NCBI GenBank assembly: GCA_963745205.1
Contig: CAVUWX010000021.1
Coordinates: forward strand, 1 to 64,000
Length of the DNA: 64,000 bases
Source: Hyphomicrobium_A sp963745205
Lineage (GTDB): Bacteria; Pseudomonadota; Alphaproteobacteria; Rhizobiales; Hyphomicrobiaceae
Direction: 5' to 3'
The notes below the pieces were generated by a model, which saw nothing but the letters and a program-made list of their open reading frames with translations, was not told where the DNA came from and ran no database searches. The translations under genes were made by a program, and so were the position numbers. Positions 24,041 to 31,651 of this stretch are shown piece by piece; position 1 is the stretch's first letter; every line of letters starts with the position of its first letter.

Positions 24041-24101
24041 GGGGGCCGGTGAGACAAGAAAAACACGCGATTACAAAAATTTAGCCCACAAAAATTCCGT
24101 G

Positions 24102-24115
24102 CCTCTACTGCGGAG
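24102..24115. repeat. Right attachment core (attR-type direct repeat)
   Basis: Second copy of CCTCTACTGCGGAG, identical to 13566-13579. Confidence 0.8.
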
Positions 24116-24146
24116 CCGGCACGCTGCACAACAAACCCCTCCCCCC
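24116..24146 (-). other. Displaced original start region of the GT2 gene
   Basis: On the minus strand, a GGGGAGGGG ribosome site is followed 7 nt later by GTG CAG CGT GCC GGC, which enters the core repeat in the same frame that leaves the left core repeat into the GT2 gene. No stop interrupts the rejoined frame. The element therefore separated this start from the rest of the gene. Confidence 0.6.
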
Positions 24147-24228
24147 AGAGGGTCTAAGGTGGTGATCTTGCCATAGTGTTCGGTATATCCCTAGCGGATC
24201 GAATCTCGGCTTCCCGAACCGGCACCGC

Positions 24229-25116
24229 ATGCCCCTGACCCTCATAGCCCCCATCAATAGCCTTCGCCACTCGGCGAGCCCGTGGCGCCCTTTGTTCATG
24301 GCGACGATGGCGCTGCTCGCCGTTCTGGCCTGGGCTCCCCGTGCGGCCCTGGCGCAAGATCCCGATCCCGATGCGGCACCCGCCGCGCCGGCCGACTCGA
24401 GCGACCCGACCCGACGCGTCGTCGTCCGATTCTTGACCGAGAGCGATTTCCCGCCATTCAATTTCTACGACGAGGATGGCGTGCTGGTCGGCCTCAACGT
24501 CGACGTCGCACGCGCCATTTGCCTCGAGCTGAACACTGCCTGCGATATCAAGGTGCGGCCCTGGGGCGAGCTGCTGTTGGCGCTGAAGCGCGGCGAGGCC
24601 GACGCGGTGATCGCCTCGCACGCGGTGACGCCGCAGACGCTGGCCGAGGTCGACTTCACCGACCGCTACTTCCACATGCCCGGCCGCTTTGCGGGCAAGA
24701 CCGGCGGGGAAGCCGTCGACATGACGCCGGAAGGGCTCGAGGGCAAGCGCATCGGCGTCGCCAAGAACACGGCGCACGAGGCCTTCCTCAAAGCCTTCTT
24801 CCGCTCGAGCGTCATCCGCTCCTACGAGAGCACGGAGCTTGCGCGCGATGGGTTGCTGCAGGGCGAGGTCGATTTCGTGTTCGACGACGGCGTGAGCCTC
24901 GTGTTCTGGCTGCACGGCACGGCGTCGAAACGCTGCTGCGAGCTGAAGGGGGGGCCGTATCTGGAACCTAAGTTCTTCGGCGACGGCATCGGCATCGCGG
25001 TGCCCAAGAACGACCAGCAGATCAAGACGCTCATAAACGGGGCGCTCGCGCGGCTGCGCGCCAACGGGCGCCTGGACGAGATCGTCGAGCGCTATTTCCC
25101 CATCAAAGTCTACTGA
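24229..25116 (+). CDS. Periplasmic amino-acid-type substrate-binding protein (SBP family 3)
   Basis: A 295-residue exported protein. The signal sequence ends near AALAQ (residues 40-43); an internal start at MATMALLAVLAWAPRAALAQ would give a shorter signal peptide. The mature part is a type-3 binding protein: FLTESDFPPFNFYDEDGVLV, GLNVDVARAIC, ADAVIASHAVTP, GKRIGVAKNTAHE and a C-terminal GIAVPKNDQQ with RLRANGRLDEI. It would bind a polar amino acid or similar solute. No permease or ATPase gene is adjacent, so it is an orphan or acts as a sensor. Before insertion of the island it was divergent from the GT2 gene. Confidence 0.85.
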   Translation: MPLTLIAPINSLRHSASPWRPLFMATMALLAVLAWAPRAALAQDPDPDAAPAAPADSSDPTRRVVVRFLTESDFPPFNFYDEDGVLVGLNVDVARAICLELNTACDIKVRPWGELLLALKRGEADAVIASHAVTPQTLAEVDFTDRYFHMPGRFAGKTGGEAVDMTPEGLEGKRIGVAKNTAHEAFLKAFFRSSVIRSYESTELARDGLLQGEVDFVFDDGVSLVFWLHGTASKRCCELKGGPYLEPKFFGDGIGIAVPKNDQQIKTLINGALARLRANGRLDEIVERYFPIKVY

Positions 25117-25308
25117 GCCCCCGGCTGCCCGCCCGGGGGAGGACGCCCCGATTTCGGGCTTTGCGGCGCCGTCTGCGTCACCTTGCATCAACCCATTAAC
25201 CAGGAATGCCACACTCGGCTAAGCCATTGTCACAATACTGCAATTTGAATCCGGTCATGGTCTCTCCGATGGTGCGTTGGAGGAGAAACCTGCTCGAAAG
25301 GGCGCTGC

Positions 25309-26100
25309 ATGGCCGAATACCGCACGCTGTTCATATCAGACGTCCACCTGGGGACGCGCGCGGCCCAAGCTGACCTCCTTCTCGACTTTCTGAAGGAAGC
25401 CGAGGCCGACACCATCTACCTCGTTGGCGACATCGTCGATTTCTGGCGCATCCGCCGCGGCGCGATCTGGCCGCAGTCCCACAACGACGTATTGCAGAAG
25501 CTGCTGCGCAAAGTGCGCAAGGGCGCGCGCGTCATCTTCATACCGGGCAACCACGACGAGGGCATGCGCCAGTATTGCGGCCAGCACTTCGGCGGCATCG
25601 AGATCGAGCACCAGACCATCCATACGGCCGCCGACGGCCGGCGCTATCTCGTCATCCACGGCGACGAGTTCGACGTGGTCGTACGCTACGCCAAGTGGCT
25701 CGCCTTCCTCGGCGACCGCGGATACGAGCTGGCGCTGTGGATGAACCACCCGCTGAACTTCATCCGCCGCCGCTTCGGGCTCGGCTACTGGTCGCTGTCG
25801 GCGCACCTGAAGCAACGGGTGAAGACCGCCGTCAACTTCATCGGCGAGTTCGAGAAATCTCTGTCGGACGAAGCGCGCCGGCGCGGCGTCGACGGCGTGA
25901 TCTGCGGCCACATCCACCACGCCGCCTCGCGCCGCATCGGGGATATCCACTACCTCAACACCGGCGACTGGGTTGAGAGCTGCACGGCGATCGGCGAGAA
26001 AGAGGACGGGAGCTTCGATCTCATCCGCTGGCTCGACGTAATCGCGGCACGGCGGCGCGCAAGCGAAGCCCGGCTTGAGGAAGCCTTGCAGGTCGCCTGA
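25309..26100 (+). CDS. LpxH-like UDP-2,3-diacylglucosamine diphosphatase family phosphoesterase
   Basis: A 263-residue calcineurin-like metallophosphoesterase with all metal motifs: SDVHLGT (residues 10-16), GDIVDFW, GNHDE, HGDEFD and GHIHHA. The order and the DFWR element match LpxH-type enzymes that hydrolyse the UDP-sugar lipid A precursor. Many alphaproteobacteria use LpxI for that step and carry LpxH-like paralogues of other function, so the substrate is not certain. The next gene overlaps (TGATG), indicating a shared envelope or glycolipid role. Confidence 0.85.
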   Translation: MAEYRTLFISDVHLGTRAAQADLLLDFLKEAEADTIYLVGDIVDFWRIRRGAIWPQSHNDVLQKLLRKVRKGARVIFIPGNHDEGMRQYCGQHFGGIEIEHQTIHTAADGRRYLVIHGDEFDVVVRYAKWLAFLGDRGYELALWMNHPLNFIRRRFGLGYWSLSAHLKQRVKTAVNFIGEFEKSLSDEARRRGVDGVICGHIHHAASRRIGDIHYLNTGDWVESCTAIGEKEDGSFDLIRWLDVIAARRRASEARLEEALQVA

Positions 26101-27173
26101 TGCGCATTCTCATTGCGACGGACGCGTGGCACCCCCAGGTGAACGGGGTGGTGCGCACGTACGAACGTCTCGCCGAGCAGCTCGACGCCCTCGGCGTGGA
26201 ATTATCGGTGCTGGCGCCGCACGAGTTCCGCACCGTGCCCTGTCCGACCTACCCTGAGATCCGCCTCGCCGTCCCCGGCTTTCGCCGCCTGGCGCGGCGC
26301 TTTTCGACCTTCCGGCCCGAGGCAGTGCACATCGCAACCGAGGGCCCCATCGGGTGGATGGCGCGCCGCTACTGCCGCGCGCGACGCCTGCCGTTCACCA
26401 CGAGCTTCCATACGCGCTTTCCCGAATATCTCGCCCAGCGCTTCGCACTTCCCGCCGCCTGGACGACCGCCGTCCTGCGCCGCTTTCACAACGCCGGCAA
26501 CGGCTTGATGGTCGCCACGCCCTCGCTCGCGCGCGAGCTCGAAGGCCAAGGCTTCCAACGCGTGCTGCCGTGGACGCGCGGCGTCGACACCGGGCTGTTC
26601 CGCCCGCGCCCCGTGCGCTCGTTCGGCGAAGGTCCGGTCTTCCTCTACGTCGGCCGCATCGCGACAGAGAAGAACATCACCGCGTTTCTCGATCTCGACT
26701 TGCCGGGACGCAAGGTCGTGGTCGGCGGCGGACCGCAGCTCGAGGAGCTGCGCGCGCGCTATCCCGGCGTACTGTTCACCGGCAAGAAGACGGGCGAGGA
26801 ACTCGCCCAATGCTACGCTTCCGCCGATGCGCTCGTATTTCCGAGCCGCACCGACACGTTCGGCATGGTGCTGCTCGAGGCCATGGCGTCGGGGCTCCCC
26901 GTCGCCGCCTTCCCTGTTACCGGGCCGGTCGACGTGGTCAAGCCAGCGGAGACGGGCGTGCTGTCGGATGATCTGCGGCAAGCGGCGCTCGACGCGCTGG
27001 CGCTCGACCGCGCGCGTGTTCGCGCGCGGGCGCTAGAGTTCGGCTGGGAGAATGCGGCGCGCCTGTTTCTCGCCAACGTCACGTCGGCGTGCCTCAAGGA
27101 GCCGGCCCGAGCGAAAGCGCTACGCAGCTTGAGCCTCGCCAAAAGATTCTCGGAGACACCGCGCCGCTCTTGA
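26100..27173 (+). CDS. Glycosyltransferase family 4 (GT-B)
   Basis: A 357-residue GT-B enzyme. The N-terminal acceptor domain begins ILIATDAWHPQVNGVVRTYE, and SFHTRFPEY follows. The C-terminal donor domain holds VFLYVGRIATEKNITAFLD, a GGPQLEELRARYPG loop and the EX7E motif in FPSRTDTFGMVLLEAMASGL. The family includes diacylglycerol glycosyltransferases and mannosyltransferases such as MgtA and SqdX-like proteins. Its ATG overlaps the stop of the phosphoesterase gene, so the pair is translated together. Confidence 0.88.
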   Translation: MRILIATDAWHPQVNGVVRTYERLAEQLDALGVELSVLAPHEFRTVPCPTYPEIRLAVPGFRRLARRFSTFRPEAVHIATEGPIGWMARRYCRARRLPFTTSFHTRFPEYLAQRFALPAAWTTAVLRRFHNAGNGLMVATPSLARELEGQGFQRVLPWTRGVDTGLFRPRPVRSFGEGPVFLYVGRIATEKNITAFLDLDLPGRKVVVGGGPQLEELRARYPGVLFTGKKTGEELAQCYASADALVFPSRTDTFGMVLLEAMASGLPVAAFPVTGPVDVVKPAETGVLSDDLRQAALDALALDRARVRARALEFGWENAARLFLANVTSACLKEPARAKALRSLSLAKRFSETPRRS

Positions 27174-27224
27174 GCTCAGGGCCCACCGGCCGAGCGCGCG
27201 TTGCCTGCCTTGCACGGGTGCCAC

Positions 27225-27428
27225 CTACTTCTTCGGCATCTCGGCCGCGAACTCCGCTTCCAGCGCCTTCTCCAACGCCACCAGATCCGACGGCAGCGGC
27301 ATGCCGAACGCTTTCAGCTCGTTCAGCTTCTCCATGAGCTGCAGGTAGAGCTCGTGGCGATCCTCGGGCTCGTTCTGCATCTGCGTCATCAGGATGCCGA
27401 GCTCTGATTTCACGTCTTCGAAGGCCAT
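27225..27428 (-). CDS. Conserved short alphaproteobacterial protein
   Basis: A 67-residue helical protein (MAFEDVKSELGILMTQMQNE start; KLNELKAFGMPLPSDLVALE in the middle). AAAGGAGC stands just before the ATG. It looks like the short conserved hypothetical found in many Hyphomicrobiales. No function known. Confidence 0.75.
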   Translation of the reverse strand: MAFEDVKSELGILMTQMQNEPEDRHELYLQLMEKLNELKAFGMPLPSDLVALEKALEAEFAAEMPKK

Positions 27429-27523
27429 CTGCGCTCCTTTCGGGCTGTCTCTTGAGGCTCTGACCCCAGTCTATATGGGAATGGGTTAGCGCACAGTCTC
27501 CGGCGCCGGCCAGCGCCCTAGCG

Positions 27524-28294
27524 TCACTCGACCGGAAAATCGAAGTAGGTGCCGGGGTAAGGTTCATCGCCAAGCGTGTAGTGCCACCATTCCTGAGGAT
27601 TGTTGACGAACCCCTGCTTGGCCATGAGCGATTTGAGGAGCTTGCGGTTCGCCATCTGCTGCACGCCGATGCTCGTGTTGGAGGTGTGCGACATTGCTCC
27701 GAAGCAGTCAAAGCCCGTGCCCATGTCGATGCTGGCGTCGGGGAGGCGCGCGGCCCAGGCGGCAGCGCACGCGCGGATCGGCGAGGAAGCGGGGACCTCG
27801 GGCTCTGGCGCGGCGAGCGGCACGATGGTGAGGTCCACGGTGCTGGCGCGGCTGTGGCCCGAGCGGCTCGCGATGTAGCCGTCCCGGAACAGAGAGCGCT
27901 TGTCGACGCCTGGATAGAAGTCAGGCTTCATCCTCTGGTCGCCCAGGTCGCCGCCCCAGGCGACGAACTCGTCGACCGCACGCTGCGGGCGGTAGCAGTC
28001 GTAGACCTTCAGCCCTAATCCGTGGGGCTTGAGCTCGTCGGCGACCCGCCCCAACGCCGCCGCCGCGCGCGTGGTCAGCAGGCAGACGCCCGAGCGGTAT
28101 CCCGCGATGGGACGGCCCACGAAATTTCGCGCCGTCAGGTAGCGCATGTCGACCACGAGATCGGGGACGATAGTGCGCGCATCCACGATGTCGGCGGGGC
28201 GTCGTTCGGTCGCGGACGCCGGGGCGGAGGGGAGACCCAACGCGGCTATGGCGAGCAGCGCGACGACCGCTCCCGGCACCGGGGCGCGCCGCAT
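27524..28294 (-). CDS. D-alanyl-D-alanine dipeptidase (VanX/DdpX family), exported
   Basis: A 256-residue protein from the ATG behind AGGAACG. A signal peptide ends near ASATE. The zinc motif is present as SGHSRASTVDLT (SxHxxGxAxD type, with the Gly changed) and EWWH near the C-terminus provides the catalytic Glu and third His ligand. YDCYRPQRAVDEF is the conserved substrate region. It cleaves D-Ala-D-Ala, salvaging wall dipeptide in the periplasm. The Gly change in the first motif should be checked. Confidence 0.88.
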   Translation of the reverse strand: MRRAPVPGAVVALLAIAALGLPSAPASATERRPADIVDARTIVPDLVVDMRYLTARNFVGRPIAGYRSGVCLLTTRAAAALGRVADELKPHGLGLKVYDCYRPQRAVDEFVAWGGDLGDQRMKPDFYPGVDKRSLFRDGYIASRSGHSRASTVDLTIVPLAAPEPEVPASSPIRACAAAWAARLPDASIDMGTGFDCFGAMSHTSNTSIGVQQMANRKLLKSLMAKQGFVNNPQEWWHYTLGDEPYPGTYFDFPVE

Positions 28295-28400
28295 GGGCGT
28301 TCCTGCGCGGGCGGAACAATTGATAGGGGCCATTTGCAAACCTGGATGTGCGAGCCTTGGCCTTATAGGTTAGCGCAAAGCGATGACGCGGAGGTTTTCG

Positions 28401-29903
28401 ATGGTCCACGACCTCGTAGACGGTGCCTCCTACATGGCGCACGGCTACTGCCTGTTGTGGAAGCCTTGGCTCGTGGTCCTGCACGCCGGGTCCGACTTCC
28501 TGATCTTTCTTGCCTATTTCGCCATTCCCGCGGCCATTTGGATCTTCCTGCGCCAGCGCAAGGACCTCGAGCTCAGGCGCCTGGCGATGCTCTTTGCCGC
28601 CTTCATCTTTCTGTGCGGCCTTACCCACCTCGTGCAGATGGTGACGCTGTGGTGGCCGATCTACGAGACACAGGGCGTGCTGAAGCTTGCGACCGCTATC
28701 GTCTCCGTCGCCACCGCGGTCATGATCTTCCCGCTCATTCCCAAGGCCGTCGCCATCCCGAGCCCGCGCGCGCTGCAGGCGGCAAACGAGGGTCTGCGGC
28801 GCGAGATCGAGGCGCACGAGGACACCCTGCGCCGGCTGCGTGAGGCGCGCGACGAGCTCGAGCGGCACGTCGCCGAGCGCACGCGCGAGCTCGAGCATTC
28901 GAAGGCGCGGCTCGAGGCCCTGATCACGGCCTCGGCGCAGATCGTGTGGACGACGGCGGCCGACGGCAACGTGGTGCAGGACTCGCCGAGCTGGCGCGCC
29001 TTCACGGGGCAGACCTACGACGAGTGGAAGGGTACAGGCTGGCTCGATGCGATCCACCCCAACGACCGCGCCAGGACGCTGGAGGCCTGGCGCACGGCGG
29101 TCGCCAACCGCAAGATATACGACGTCGAATATCGCCTCATGCATACGTCGGGCGATTACCGTTGGACGAGCGCGCGCGGTGTTCCCCTGCTCGACGCGGA
29201 GGGCAACGTCAGCGAGTGGGTCGGCATGAACGAGGACATCGCGGGGCGCAAGCGCAGCGAGGAGCACGCCCACCTCATCATGCGCGAGCTTTCGCACCGC
29301 ACGAAGAATCTGCTCGCCGTCATCACCTCGCTCGCGCGGCGCACGCTCGACGGCAGCCGCGATTTGAAATCGCAAGCGGAGGATTTCGTCGAGCGCATCC
29401 ACGGGCTGGCACGCTCGCACGATCTCCTGGTGCGCGGCGACTGGCGCGGCGTCTCGCTCGGCGACCTCGTCCACTCGCACCTGGAGCCGTTCGGGTTCGA
29501 GGAGAACCGCGTCGTGGTCGAGGGCCCGCCGATCGAGATCAAACCGGAGGCGGCGCAGAGCATCGGGCTTGCGCTGCACGAGCTGGCGACGAACGCGACG
29601 AAGCACGGCGCGCTCAAGACCGCAAAGGGCAAGCTCTCGGTCACCTGGAAGATCGAGCCGGAGGAGGGCGCGCCGACGCTCATCCTCACATGGCTAGAGG
29701 ACAGCGTGGCCATCGGCGACAAGCCGACGGTGTCGGGCTTCGGGCGGCTGATGCTCGAGAAGCTGGTCGGTACCGCCGTCGGCGGCCGCGCCGAGTACGA
29801 GGTGGCGGACCGGCGCGTCACCTGGAAGCTCGTCGCCCCGCTCGACGGCGTGATCCGCGGAGCGGCCGCGCCCGAGGCCGCTGCCGAGGCGCGCAGCGGC
29901 TGA
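28401..29903 (+). CDS. Sensor histidine kinase with ethylene-receptor-like membrane domain, PAS and HWE kinase
   Basis: A 500-residue protein from the ATG preceded by GGAGG. Residues 14-105 form three helices matching the plant ETR1 ethylene-binding domain. With a constant offset of seven, Asp25, Tyr32, Cys65 and His69 of ETR1 are Asp32, Tyr39, Cys72 and His76 (LCGLTH). A coiled-coil (about 125-165), a PAS domain (ITASAQIVWTTAADGNVVQD to MNEDIAGRK) and an HWE/HisKA_2 kinase (RELSHRTKNLLAVITSLARR, HELATNATKHGAL) follow. It probably senses ethylene or another ligand through Cu(I). No regulator gene is adjacent. Confidence 0.9.
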   Translation: MVHDLVDGASYMAHGYCLLWKPWLVVLHAGSDFLIFLAYFAIPAAIWIFLRQRKDLELRRLAMLFAAFIFLCGLTHLVQMVTLWWPIYETQGVLKLATAIVSVATAVMIFPLIPKAVAIPSPRALQAANEGLRREIEAHEDTLRRLREARDELERHVAERTRELEHSKARLEALITASAQIVWTTAADGNVVQDSPSWRAFTGQTYDEWKGTGWLDAIHPNDRARTLEAWRTAVANRKIYDVEYRLMHTSGDYRWTSARGVPLLDAEGNVSEWVGMNEDIAGRKRSEEHAHLIMRELSHRTKNLLAVITSLARRTLDGSRDLKSQAEDFVERIHGLARSHDLLVRGDWRGVSLGDLVHSHLEPFGFEENRVVVEGPPIEIKPEAAQSIGLALHELATNATKHGALKTAKGKLSVTWKIEPEEGAPTLILTWLEDSVAIGDKPTVSGFGRLMLEKLVGTAVGGRAEYEVADRRVTWKLVAPLDGVIRGAAAPEAAAEARSG

Positions 29904-29910
29904 AAAGCAA

Positions 29911-29945
29911 ATCCCCTCCTCCCGGTTGCCTGGGAGAGAGGGGAT
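29911..29945. terminator. Hairpin between convergent genes
   Basis: ATCCCCTCCTCCC pairs with GGGAGAGAGGGGAT around a short loop, between the kinase stop and the convergent secreted-protein gene. Confidence 0.7.
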
Positions 29946-29977
29946 AGCCGTGCGGATAGCGCTGCGTGCGGCCGGCG

Positions 29978-30448
29978 CTACTTCGTCGTCGTCGCCGTTT
30001 CCTTCATGGGCGGCTTGCACGGCCGCGCCATGATCTCGCAGCGGTAGGTGACCTGGCCGACGACCTCGCCGATGGACACGCGCCCGCAGCGGCTCTCGAA
30101 GTCCCGGGCGTTGGTCATGTCGATGTAGGACTCGCCGTGGTCGTAGCGCACGCGCTCCATCCAGTCCTTCCTCGCGGCCTCGAGCGCGCCTTCGGTGCCG
30201 ATCCACTGGGTGCCGAGCCCGCGCACCTTGTCGAGGCACAGCCAGCCGGCGTCGGCGCGCTCGCGATCGCGGCGGTCGCGATCCCGGTCGCCTCGGTTGT
30301 CGGCCTCGATGTTCACGTGCCGGTAGTAGTGGCGCACGTGGTGGGCGCGTGACCTCGATGGGTTGGTGCTCAGGTCCCAGTCCCAGTCGGTTGCGAACGC
30401 GGGAACGGCGAGCACGAGAGCGAACGCTAGTGCGAAGTATCTGATCAT
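29978..30448 (-). CDS. Secreted hypothetical protein
   Basis: A 156-residue exported protein from MIRYFALAFALVLAVPAFAT. After the signal peptide comes a low-complexity Arg/Asp part (DNRGDRDRDRRDRERAD), then a folded-looking domain with four Cys (GWLCLDKVRGLGTQWIG, ESRCGRVSIGEVVGQVTYRC, RPCKPP). GGGGAGAAG lies before this ATG. Function unknown. Confidence 0.65.
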   Translation of the reverse strand: MIRYFALAFALVLAVPAFATDWDWDLSTNPSRSRAHHVRHYYRHVNIEADNRGDRDRDRRDRERADAGWLCLDKVRGLGTQWIGTEGALEAARKDWMERVRYDHGESYIDMTNARDFESRCGRVSIGEVVGQVTYRCEIMARPCKPPMKETATTTK

Positions 30449-30490
30449 CGTTGTCTTCTCCCCGGGGGCAGCCCCGCCCAATTCTTGCAA

Positions 30491-30852
30491 TTCTTAACGA
30501 TCAGAGAGCGCTCGCCGGTAGCCTCCGGTGCAAGCGCAACACGCGAGGGATAGTGGCGGATTCTCGGCAAAGCTCTTGCGGGCTTTTGTGCACTTCCCCC
30601 GGTTTCCACAGGGGAGTTGGGTTATCCACAGGGTGGGCTCTGTCGTGGAACGGTTCTTCCCCGCGCGGCGTCCGCCCCTGACGAGACCCGCGCGCCACGG
30701 CTCGCTGCGCGGGCGCCCGATACGGTGAAGGAACGGATCGCCGGCCGGGCTCCCCCTCCTCTCGCCACCGTCATTCGGCCGGCCGCAGGTCGGCACGCCG
30801 CTAACGCGGCGAAGCTTCGCTTCGCGAATGACGGTGGCGAGAGGAGGGGTCG
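30491..30852. other. Intergenic region with DnaA-box-like sites and a long inverted repeat
   Basis: No gene. TTATCCACA, a perfect DnaA-box consensus, lies at 30622-30630 with a related TTTCCACAG about 20 bp before it. The right part is filled by the inverted repeat listed separately. Confidence 0.6.
30753..30849. repeat. 97-bp palindromic element with perfect 25-bp arms
   Basis: The arms at 30753-30777 and 30825-30849 are exact reverse complements. The 47-nt loop holds a second perfect palindrome, GCGAAGCTTCGC. This is the form of a dispersed REP/MITE-like palindromic element. It also sits where a terminator for the minus-strand gene ending at 30853 would be. Confidence 0.75.
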
Positions 30853-31630
30853 CTACGCGGCTTCCAGCCAGTACCAATTGGCGAGTTCGGCGTCCTTTTG
30901 AACCGCACCTATAAGCCCCATGACTAAGACTAGATATCGAAGCGCAAGCGATACAGTCACTGCATAGGTCTCCAGAATTTCGACACTTTCAAAATCCTTT
31001 GGAGTTCCTCGCATACCGCGCAGGTGAAAGCGTGGCTCGCGTCCTCCGAACATATCCATGACTTCCGGATATCGGCTGTGAACGTAATTCGAGTTCGTCA
31101 AGTATGTCTTCGAGTGAAGCTGCTCACTTTCGATGCCAGAGAACTCACCCTTCAGGTCGAACTCGGCGTACCACCTCATCGGTATGTCTGCCAACGATCT
31201 TGTGAACTTCGCCCTGTCGGAAGGGAAGGCTGATGGATTTGCCCGAGCCATCTCTCTCGGCGTCAGAAAAGTATGCTCTGACAAAATCTCGCTGAGCGTT
31301 TGCCAACTTGTCGCCTTCAAGGCCGGCCAGCACAAATTCGATTTGCGTCGTGCTTTCAGTGATCGTGCGCACCAGCACGATCATCTCTTGATTGAAACCT
31401 CCGCTAGTGAGGCGCGCGCAAGCGTTGAGACCGCTCACGGCTCGCACTGACTTCAGAAGGCAGAAATGCTTCCATCCTGGATCAGCAAATCGAAACCCTG
31501 GAGGGCTTCGACCATTCTCAACAAAGGTTGGAGTGTCCAGACTCGCGGCAACTAGTTGAACCACACGCTCTTGGATCACTATTCCCGCAACGATTTTCTG
31601 AAATCGTATCCCAAGTGGCAAGCTAGACAT
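30853..31630 (-). pseudogene. Hypothetical protein (DUF5677-like) broken by a frame change
   Basis: Two overlapping minus-strand frames form one protein. The N-terminal part (31630 to about 31245) contains LNACARLTSGGFNQEMIVLV and FVLAGLEGDKLANAQRDFVRAYFSDA. The rest, in another frame, continues REMARANPSAFPSDRAKFTR, KTYLTNSNYVHSRYPEVMDM and a final hydrophobic helix. The junction at about 31245-31260 needs one base added or lost. The content resembles DUF5677-type proteins, whose role is unknown. The region is AT-richer than its flanks and adjoins the palindromic element, so it may be an acquired gene. Confidence 0.6.
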
Positions 31631-31651
31631 GGCGCACCATTTTGAGCGACG

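Larger units (their letters stand above)
13566..24115. mobile_element. Integrative island bounded by 14-bp direct repeats
   Basis: CCTCTACTGCGGAG occurs at both ends (13566-13579 and 24102-24115). Between them lie a tyrosine integrase adjacent to the right repeat, arm-type repeats at both ends, plasmid-like partition genes, a HigBA module, a truncated primase and an H-NS-like gene. Outside genes are ordinary chromosomal genes, and the GT2 reading frame can be rejoined across the two outer flanks. There are no transfer or virion genes, so it is an integrative or satellite-type element of about 10.5 kb that may need a helper to move. Confidence 0.85.

Noticed and set aside
24154..25212. Minus-strand ORF opposite the binding protein
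   Set aside because: Biased composition, no ribosome site, antisense of a real gene.
27921..29606. Long minus-strand ORF (561 codons) opposite the ethylene-receptor-like kinase
   Set aside because: Arg/His/Ala-rich composition typical of the antisense frame of a GC-rich gene; the plus-strand kinase has clear domains.
30601..30640. Chromosomal replication origin
   Set aside because: Only one perfect DnaA box and no AT-rich unwinding region or dnaA/hemE/parAB neighbours.
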